This document shows positions 1 to 5,225 of a stretch of DNA of 5,225 nucleotides, piece by piece. The notes under the pieces were generated by a model that saw only the letters and a program-made list of their open reading frames with translations, did not search any database and was not told the DNA's origin. Source of the stretch: Prolixibacteraceae bacterium (GTDB taxonomy: Bacteria; Bacteroidota; Bacteroidia; Bacteroidales; Prolixibacteraceae); contig JAEUSS010000252.1 in NCBI GenBank assembly GCA_016788685.1, forward strand, positions 1 through 5,225. The letters are read 5' to 3'. The translations under genes and the position numbers were made by a program. The number at the start of each line of letters is the position of its first letter. Positions within the stretch are counted from its first letter, which is position 1.

Positions 1-78
1 GATTCTTTTCTTTTGCTTGATCTTGTTTAAATCAGCTGCCGAAAAGGATGGAGTAAAAGGTTCTTCAAGTTGTTGCAT
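1..78 (-). CDS. N-terminal fragment of an unidentified protein (gene runs off the left edge)
   Basis: An open frame starts at the ATG at 78-76 and stays open to the window edge, giving 26 residues that begin MQQLEEPFTPSFSAAD and end in a lysine-rich stretch (NKIKQKKRI). The start is supported because an in-frame TAG lies upstream at 105-103, this is the first ATG after it, and an A-rich leader (attaaagaacat) precedes it, as is usual in Bacteroidota. A good match to the Bacteroidota -7 promoter box lies about 50 bases upstream. The visible part is hydrophilic, with no signal peptide or lipobox at the very N-terminus. The basic end could precede a membrane segment outside the window, but that is a guess. 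The gene follows the SusC/SusD pair on the same strand, separated from it by a terminator, so it is probably transcribed independently. I do not recognise the family. The short length visible means a chance open frame is not excluded. Confidence 0.55.
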   Translation of the reverse strand, partial: MQQLEEPFTPSFSAADLNKIKQKKRI

Positions 79-129
79 ATGTTCTTTAATTAAAAGAAAC
101 AACTAAATAACAGGCATTACAATCTGGAG

Positions 130-137
130 CAAAGTTA
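130..137 (-). promoter_or_regulatory. Probable Bacteroidota -7 promoter element (TAnnTTTG)
   Basis: Read on the minus strand, 137 to 130 is TAACTTTG followed by C, an exact match to the -7 consensus TAnnTTTG of the primary sigma factor in Bacteroidota. A start of transcription a few bases downstream (around 124) would give a leader of roughly 45 bases before the ATG at 78. No clear -33 TTTG is present at the usual 19-21 base spacing; that position reads AAAGAATA on the minus strand. The assignment therefore rests on the -7 box and its placement between a terminator and a plausible gene start. Confidence 0.5.
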
Positions 138-155
138 TTAAAATATTTAACTAAG

Positions 156-247
156 TATTCTTTAAAAATTAATATTTAAATATACTTTATAACACATTTT
201 AACATCCAATAAAACCAACAACAACAATCAAACAACTACAAAACAAC
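156..247. other. 92-base tract without G on the plus strand (AT-rich, then AAC-rich)
   Basis: Between the G at 155 and the G at 248 there is not a single G on the plus strand. The left part (156 to about 207) is nearly all A and T. The right part (211-247) is built from A and C in irregular AAC/ACA units, so the minus strand there is G/T-rich with repeated GTTGTT. It sits directly upstream of the putative minus-strand promoter, where an AT-rich upstream element could help RNA polymerase. It could equally be neutral low-complexity spacer. It encodes nothing that I can recognise. Confidence 0.6.
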
Positions 248-376
248 GATTTAACATACAATTATCGGTGCAGACAACTATCCGACATAGTTCAATACGT
301 GTACAGAACCTGATTCTGCCGATCAAGGATTGTTAAGTCGTAAAAATCTAAATCAACTGTCCGCTTGAACTAAGAC

Positions 377-412
377 AAAAAAAAAGGTGATCCGGGCATG
401 CCCGGATCACCT
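377..412 (-). terminator. Strong intrinsic (Rho-independent) terminator of the SusC/SusD transcript
   Basis: Positions 385-412 form a perfect 28-base palindrome. Its arms are AGGTGATCCGGG and CCCGGATCACCT around a CATG loop, giving a 12-bp, G+C-rich stem. On the minus strand it is followed by a run of nine T (385-377, the first of which can also pair in the stem), the classic arrangement of an intrinsic terminator. On the plus strand the hairpin is followed by CACAATG with no T-run, so it acts in the minus direction only. It begins 22 bases after the SusD stop codon. Confidence 0.93.
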
Positions 413-434
413 CACAATGTCAGCTCTTCATGCA

Positions 435-2153
435 CTATGGTTTTGAGAACCAAAGCTTAGTATCCATTGCATCAGCTCCCTGCCGACCGATCGCGATGGC
501 CAGATTTGCTCCGTTTTTACTTTTTGCTGAACTTCCGTAAATCATCCTCTCAGGATACTTACCGCTCATATCTCCAAGTCCGAAAATGTCGGGATCGCTA
601 ACTCCGTTGGCTAGTACTGCCGGATATCCCAATTTGCGAACCACTGCCCAACCTTCGAATCCTTCGGTATACGAATTTATCCATCGCTGAACTGCAATCT
701 TCTCCAGCTTCTGACTTGTTGATCCTGTTGTTATATCAGCCAGTGCAGACATCGCCAGATAAGTATTAATATCTCCGTCGGCACACCCCCACATCTTCAT
801 CGATTTACGAATACCTTCTTTAAACTCAGTATCAGCATTTCCTGAAGCTCCTGAAACACCCCGAACAATTGCCTCTGCTTTCAGAAAATAAGCCTCTGCT
901 GTTGTTAAAACAATTTCAGGATAAAGGTTAGATGTTGTTCCTTTCTTTACAACAAAAAAATCGGTTGGAATGCAAAAGAATTCCCGACGAATAAGCGGCT
1001 GTATAAATCCATTCAGCCTGACTGGCTGCCCTACAAAATTTTTGTTTGCCGCCATAGAGATGGTCACCTCGTTATCTGTATTTTCATTACCAGTCTTGGT
1101 ATAGTCGGCACCGGCAGCATTTAAAACATCACACAAATAAGTAACCCTCTTAGGCCAAAGCGTGTTGTCAGAGCCCGATGCCGGCCGTGTAAATTTAAAA
1201 GTCCCTCCCAATGCCGGCTTTACAAATTTTGTCAAACGAGGATCATTATAGTCTCTCAAATAATCTACCATCGGTTGACTTACTGTCCATCCGCCGCCAC
1301 TGCCGAAGCCACCGAAATCGAGCCATGCGCCGGCATACGAATCGCTGTTCCATTTCGAAATATTATTATCCTTAGTCATCAGAACATTATCGGCATCAGT
1401 AGACAAAAGCGGGGCAGCCATAGCTTGTGAAACAGCCGCAGCTCCAAAGTCATCACCTGTGGCTCCGTATGCCCGCAAAGCAATGCGTAACTTCAAGGTA
1501 TTGGCCAATTTTTTCCATTTTTGAAGGTCGCCTCCGCAATACAAGTCATTCGTCCCAAGATCCTGAATGCCTTCGCCAGTTTTTGCAACATCGCCGATGG
1601 TTGACATGGCCGCATCCAGATCAGCAATTATACCTTTATAAATGTCTTTCTGGGTGTCATATGCCGGTAAAAGAATATCAGGATTTCCAGCCTGCGAATA
1701 TGGTATTTCTCCAAAGGTTTCAGTATACATCTGATAATAGAGTCCTTTAATTATCAAACCCACCGCATACATGTACTCATTTTCAAAGTCACCTCCGGGC
1801 TTGGTTAATTTCAGGAAATTGTCCAGTTGCCCGAAATAGCCGTCAAAGAAATCCCAGGTAGCATCAGTGTAGGACGCACTGTATTTGTACCCCAATTCGT
1901 CAGACCACCACGAATAATTATCGCCAAAAGTAAAATATCCGGCAAACCGATCGGCATGAATTAACATTGCCCTCCAGTATGGATAATTATCAGGGGCATA
2001 GAGTTTATATTGAGGAACAGTCAGGAAGTACTTTGCACTGGCCTGATCGGCAGTTATCGCGTTCGGATCTTTATTGATATCCAGAAAATCATTGGTACAA
2101 CTTCCAAAACCCAACGCGAATACGATGACAAACAAAAACTTATATGTTTTCAT
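435..2153 (-). CDS. SusD/RagB-family nutrient-binding outer-membrane lipoprotein
   Basis: This 572-residue surface lipoprotein is the ligand-capturing partner of the SusC transporter encoded just upstream. In characterised SusCD complexes the SusD protein forms a lid over the SusC barrel and delivers glycans or peptides to it. Residues 1-18 are a lipoprotein signal peptide (MKTYKFLFVIVFALGFGS) with the lipidated Cys at 19, followed by TNDFLDINKDPN, the usual start of mature SusD proteins. Family landmarks in order are: the helical stretch around 127-155 ending FGEIPYSQA; KWKKLANTLKLRIALR at 212-227; a glycine-rich loop at 280-288; LTTAEAYFLKAEAIVRG at 416-432; the QRWINSYTEGFEGWAVVRKLGYP region at 489-511; and a C-terminus with RMIYGSS (536-542), RQGADAMDTKLWF. 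These fit the SusD-like families PF12741/PF12771 better than classical starch-binding SusD. The start is firm: an in-frame TGA lies at 2162-2160 and this ATG is the first after it. The frame is intact and of normal length. The substrate is unknown, so 'starch-binding' should not be inferred from the family name. Confidence 0.96.
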   Translation of the reverse strand: MKTYKFLFVIVFALGFGSCTNDFLDINKDPNAITADQASAKYFLTVPQYKLYAPDNYPYWRAMLIHADRFAGYFTFGDNYSWWSDELGYKYSASYTDATWDFFDGYFGQLDNFLKLTKPGGDFENEYMYAVGLIIKGLYYQMYTETFGEIPYSQAGNPDILLPAYDTQKDIYKGIIADLDAAMSTIGDVAKTGEGIQDLGTNDLYCGGDLQKWKKLANTLKLRIALRAYGATGDDFGAAAVSQAMAAPLLSTDADNVLMTKDNNISKWNSDSYAGAWLDFGGFGSGGGWTVSQPMVDYLRDYNDPRLTKFVKPALGGTFKFTRPASGSDNTLWPKRVTYLCDVLNAAGADYTKTGNENTDNEVTISMAANKNFVGQPVRLNGFIQPLIRREFFCIPTDFFVVKKGTTSNLYPEIVLTTAEAYFLKAEAIVRGVSGASGNADTEFKEGIRKSMKMWGCADGDINTYLAMSALADITTGSTSQKLEKIAVQRWINSYTEGFEGWAVVRKLGYPAVLANGVSDPDIFGLGDMSGKYPERMIYGSSAKSKNGANLAIAIGRQGADAMDTKLWFSKP

Positions 2154-2170
2154 AGTTTTTCATTTTTTCG
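2154..2170 (-). other. 17-base SusC-SusD intercistronic spacer with A-rich leader
   Basis: Only 17 bases separate the SusC stop (TAA at 2173-2171) from the SusD ATG (2153-2151), which indicates one transcript. On the minus strand the spacer reads CGAAAAAATGAAAAACT. It has no Shine-Dalgarno sequence but is rich in A, as is common before Bacteroidota starts. It also contains an out-of-frame ATG at 2163-2161, which is not a credible start because the lipoprotein signal peptide is in the other frame. Confidence 0.75.
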
Positions 2171-5100
2171 TTAAAATTTCACATTAACATTAAAGCCCAG
2201 GCTTCTGGAAGTTGGCATATTATAGAATAATACCCCTTGAGCAAAATTGCTCGCGCTGAAGCTTCCTTCCGGATCAAAATTATCGAGTGCTTTATAAATA
2301 AAGAAGATGTTGCGCCCTGTTACGCCAACAGAGGCTCCTTTTATAAATGATTTGCCAAGTATTGATTTAGGCACCTCATAAATAAACGACAGTTCCCGAA
2401 GCCTAATGTTTGTTTGGTCAAAAACATAATTTTCGGCAACACCGGCATAGCTCCCCCAGTATTCCTGGGCCGAGATGGCTGTCGCATTTTTAGTCCCATC
2501 TTCCTTAACTCCGTCAATCACGATTCCTTCTTCCCGATAACCAAGAGTTTTCTTTGATACTCCGGAATTATCCAGTCCGGCATCTGTTCCTGAATATACT
2601 TTCCCGCCAATACGTGCGTCAACCAGAAAACGCAACGAAAAGTCCTTATACGTAATCGTATTGGAGATACCGCCAATCCAGTCCGGCTGATAGTTTCCGA
2701 CTTTCTTTTTATCCGGAGAAACAATGAAACGGCCCTGCGCATCAACAATCTTTCGGCCTTGTGAATCAAGCTTATAGGTAGATGCGTAAATATCTCCGTA
2801 ACCACCACCAACTTCTGCAACAACCTCCACAGCTCCTGAATTTGTTGTTGTCAGCACATACCGGTCAACTCCCTCAATCAATTTATTCAGCTTATTTTTG
2901 TTCGTTGAAAAGTTAAACGAGACATCCCATTTAAAATCAGGTTTACTGATCGGGATAAAACCCAGCATCATTTCAAACCCTGTATTTTGCATTTCTCCAA
3001 CATTGGTATGTTCGAGCGAATATCCCGTCGACGGAGGAATGGGGATATTCATAATCAGGTTCTTAGATTTCCGGTCATAATAAGATATGTCTGTATATAA
3101 GCGGTTATTAAAAAACCTGAACTCTCCTCCAACTTCGAATGAAGTGACCTGTTCAGGTTTCAGGTCCGGATTATTTCGGGTCGAAGGCCGTGTCAGAACA
3201 GTTAATCCCAGATAACTGTCGCTTGCTGACGACAGGTTGAATGAGTTTTGCAAAAGGTAAGGATCGGTGTCGTTACCTACCTTCGCCCAGCTTACCCTAA
3301 ACTTTCCGTAATTCATTGTATCCCATCCAATCAGTTCATTCACAAGAACCGACACGCTGGCCGAAGGATAGAAATAAGACCAGTTGGTTTCCGGCAAAGT
3401 TGAAGACCAGTCGTTACGTGCCGAACCTTCGAGATACAAAACCTGATTATAGCTGAGCTGAGCAGATCCGTACACCGAATTGATCATTTTTTCCCTCAAA
3501 GGCGTATATCTCGGTGAATTATTTGAAGCACTCTCCAACGTTGGCTTTGTAGGAATCTTGAAATTTTCAGCAAAAATGCTCATCCCCTCATAAGTATTAT
3601 ACATGTGGTTTGCACCGACATTGACATCAAAACTAATTTTGTCATTTAAGGTCTTTTTGTACATCACGAGGGCATCGGCATTCGTTTCACTGGTTTTTTC
3701 CATACTGTTATTCAGCCTTCCGCCTCCATAAAACCAATGTCCGTACTGCCTTGTATTTTCAATTTTCTCATTTGCCATATCGGTACCTACTCTAACAAAG
3801 GCAGACAACTCCTCGCTGAAAGTATAGGTTGCTTTTACAAAGCCCTGAATACGTGAACGAGAATCGAGGTTCTTATCGTGCAACATGAACCAGTATGGAT
3901 TCCCGACCGACCCGTTGGCATAAGATTTCACTTTATAGGTGGCAGGATCCTGGAAGTCTTTCAAATCGGTAATCACGGTATTCCGGGGTATCGGATACAA
4001 ATAAGCCATCACACCTTCCGTTCCCATAATTGGCCGATTGGTTCCATCCTGAACAAAATAAGTAACCTTAGCATCAACATTCAGCTTATCGCTCAGATCG
4101 GTGGTTGCCCTCAGGTTGAAATTATGCCGCGACAATTTGGTGCCGGGCACGATAGCATCGGCAGAAGTGTTGGTGTATGAGAACCTGAATGATGATTTCG
4201 AATCTCCGGCTTCCATAGCCATAGAATGAATATAAGTTGAGCCCGTCCTGAAAAAATCTTTGACATTATCAGGCTGCGGAGAATAAGCTTTGGTCGTACC
4301 ATCCCAATATATCTTATTCGATCCGTCCATTTTGGCACCCCATGATCCTCCCGAACTCCGAAGTTCGCTTAAAGAGGTTGGTGTGTTTCCCTGAGTCCCC
4401 TGTCCATATACATTTTGAAATTCGGGAAGTTGCATAGGACTTTCAAAAGTATAATTCCCGGAATACGAAACTCCGAGACCTTTGTTTAACTTCCCTTTTT
4501 TTGATGTGATAAGAACAACCCCGTTGGCAGCCCTGGCGCCGTACAAAGCGGCAGCATTCGGCCCTTTAAGTACCGAAACAGACTCGATATCGTCAGAATT
4601 AAGGTCAGAAACTCCCGATCCGTAATCTGATTTGCTGTACTCTCCGGCATCAGAACTTGAAGCGGATCCATACCCGGAGTTATCAATCGGAATACCATCA
4701 ATCACATACAGAGGCTGATTATTTCCGGTAAGCGAGTTATTACCGCGGATAACAACCCTCGAACTACTTCCGGGACCGAAGGTTCCCTGAGTGATGACCA
4801 CCCCGGCAACCCTGCCGGCTAAAGAGTTCACCACATTAAGTTCCTTCACCGTATTCAAATTTTCGCCTGAAACTTCGGATACCGCATATCCCAGTGATTT
4901 CTTTTCACGCGATACGCCCAAAGCAGTAACAACAACCTCGTTAAGACTAATGTCCTGCGAAATCATCTTCACATCAATGACCGCGTTGGTCTTCACGGTT
5001 TCTTCAATAGTTTTCATGCCAATAAAAGAAAATACCAGGACCGAATTGCCGGAACTTACTTTAATCGTGTATTTTCCGTCCGTATCCGTCAGGGTTCCGT

Positions 5101-5225
5101 TCATGGTTCCCTTTTCAGAAACAGAAACTCCTGGTAATCCGAGTCCGTCAGCTTCGGAAACGACTGTTCCGGAAACTGAAATCTGTGCCATTGCACTACC
5201 TATAAGTGCAATACACATTACCGTC
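2171..5225 (-). CDS. SusC/RagA-family TonB-linked outer-membrane transporter (5' end beyond the window)
   Basis: This is the outer-membrane barrel that imports the ligand held by the SusD partner, powered by TonB-ExbB-ExbD. The first ATG inside the window is at 5218-5216 (1015 residues from there), but the frame stays open through 5225 and the residues before and after (TVMCIALIGSAMAQ) look like the second half of a signal peptide with an A-M-A cleavage site. The true start therefore probably lies about 10-20 codons outside. Numbering from that Met: carboxypeptidase-regulatory-like beta-sandwich (PF13715) at about 14-88; the SusC hallmark NEVVVTALG at 93-101; plug domain at about 103-240, with PLYVIDGIPID (169-179), SVLKGPNAAALYGARAANGVVLI (215-237); then the 22-strand-type barrel to an aromatic C-terminus (SLGFNVNVKF). 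No STN (secretin/TonB N-terminal) domain is visible, so nothing here suggests direct signalling to a FecR-type anti-sigma factor. The frame is intact and the length is normal for the family. It is followed by the SusD gene after 17 bases. Its promoter lies outside the window. Confidence 0.96.
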   Translation of the reverse strand, partial: TVMCIALIGSAMAQISVSGTVVSEADGLGLPGVSVSEKGTMNGTLTDTDGKYTIKVSSGNSVLVFSFIGMKTIEETVKTNAVIDVKMISQDISLNEVVVTALGVSREKKSLGYAVSEVSGENLNTVKELNVVNSLAGRVAGVVITQGTFGPGSSSRVVIRGNNSLTGNNQPLYVIDGIPIDNSGYGSASSSDAGEYSKSDYGSGVSDLNSDDIESVSVLKGPNAAALYGARAANGVVLITSKKGKLNKGLGVSYSGNYTFESPMQLPEFQNVYGQGTQGNTPTSLSELRSSGGSWGAKMDGSNKIYWDGTTKAYSPQPDNVKDFFRTGSTYIHSMAMEAGDSKSSFRFSYTNTSADAIVPGTKLSRHNFNLRATTDLSDKLNVDAKVTYFVQDGTNRPIMGTEGVMAYLYPIPRNTVITDLKDFQDPATYKVKSYANGSVGNPYWFMLHDKNLDSRSRIQGFVKATYTFSEELSAFVRVGTDMANEKIENTRQYGHWFYGGGRLNNSMEKTSETNADALVMYKKTLNDKISFDVNVGANHMYNTYEGMSIFAENFKIPTKPTLESASNNSPRYTPLREKMINSVYGSAQLSYNQVLYLEGSARNDWSSTLPETNWSYFYPSASVSVLVNELIGWDTMNYGKFRVSWAKVGNDTDPYLLQNSFNLSSASDSYLGLTVLTRPSTRNNPDLKPEQVTSFEVGGEFRFFNNRLYTDISYYDRKSKNLIMNIPIPPSTGYSLEHTNVGEMQNTGFEMMLGFIPISKPDFKWDVSFNFSTNKNKLNKLIEGVDRYVLTTTNSGAVEVVAEVGGGYGDIYASTYKLDSQGRKIVDAQGRFIVSPDKKKVGNYQPDWIGGISNTITYKDFSLRFLVDARIGGKVYSGTDAGLDNSGVSKKTLGYREEGIVIDGVKEDGTKNATAISAQEYWGSYAGVAENYVFDQTNIRLRELSFIYEVPKSILGKSFIKGASVGVTGRNIFFIYKALDNFDPEGSFSASNFAQGVLFYNMPTSRSLGFNVNVKF

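Larger units (their letters stand above)
79..376. other. AT-rich intergenic region between two minus-strand transcripts
   Basis: About 300 bases separate the SusCD terminator from the next gene start. I see no coding frame of convincing length on either strand, no tRNA-like fold and no insertion-sequence ends. It holds the -7 promoter box at 130-137, an AT-rich block and a G-free tract at 156-247. It also holds a weak 5-bp hairpin at 304-318 (CAGAA, five-base loop, TTCTG), which lacks a T-run and is too short to call functional. The part from about 248 to 376 is closer to average composition and shows nothing else I can name. Confidence 0.6.

Noticed and set aside
288..372. An 8-base inverted repeat, TAGTTCAA at 288-295 and TTGAACTA at 365-372, flanking the intergenic stretch next to the terminator.
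   Set aside because: The arms are short and 69 bases apart, a match that can arise by chance in a region this size. No element-like content or target duplication supports a mobile element.
1427..1750. A 107-codon plus-strand open frame antisense to the SusD gene.
   Set aside because: It lies wholly inside the firmly supported SusD gene. Its translation is low in recognisable features, rich in His, Gln and Arg typical of antisense frames, and it has no promoter or leader of its own.
2518..3080. Shorter alternative frames (minus 2518-2823, plus 2898-3080) within the SusC barrel region.
   Set aside because: The SusC frame runs through here uninterrupted with a barrel-like sequence, so these are chance frames and not evidence of a frameshift or an inserted gene.
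3878..4180. A 100-codon plus-strand open frame, and overlapping minus-strand frames at 4111-4338 and 4486-4701, inside the SusC gene.
   Set aside because: All are shadows of the intact SusC frame, with no family-like motifs and no independent start signals.
4352..4367. A 6-bp perfect inverted repeat (CGAACT, CCGA loop, AGTTCG) inside the SusC gene.
   Set aside because: It is short, has no T-run and lies in coding sequence under protein-level constraint. Hairpins of this size are expected by chance in 5 kb.
5216..5218. The ATG at 5218-5216 as the true start of the SusC gene.
   Set aside because: The frame is open to the window edge, and starting here would leave only a short hydrophobic remnant without the basic N-terminus of a signal peptide. 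The real start is most likely outside the window.

Overview
The window looks like a piece of a Bacteroidota chromosome. The evidence is a SusC/SusD outer-membrane nutrient-uptake pair, A-rich translation starts without a Shine-Dalgarno sequence, and a TAnnTTTG-type promoter element. Base composition is moderate in the genes and strongly AT-rich between them. I cannot resolve the genus; the style of the proteins would suit Bacteroidales or Marinilabiliales, but that is an impression only.

Every supported gene is on the minus strand, so in transcription order the window reads from right to left. It opens inside a SusC-family TonB-dependent outer-membrane transporter (2171-5225), whose first few codons lie beyond the right edge. 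Only 17 bases later comes its partner, a SusD/RagB-family surface lipoprotein (435-2153). A strong intrinsic terminator (377-412) follows just 22 bases after the SusD stop codon and closes the transcript. The two proteins are expected to form one complex: the SusD lipoprotein captures a ligand at the surface and caps the SusC barrel, which imports it using TonB energy. The substrate cannot be read from this window because no glycoside hydrolase, peptidase or regulator gene is present.

Beyond the terminator is an AT-rich intergenic stretch of about 300 bases (79-376). It contains a 92-base tract with no G on the plus strand and, closer to the next gene, an exact match to the Bacteroidota -7 promoter box. 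At the left edge is the beginning of another minus-strand gene (1-78, 26 codons visible), which I do not recognise and which probably has its own promoter.

Overall this is an ordinary SusCD locus. I found no convincing novel system; the points worth a second look are the isolation of the pair by its terminator, the G-free tract and the unidentified gene start.
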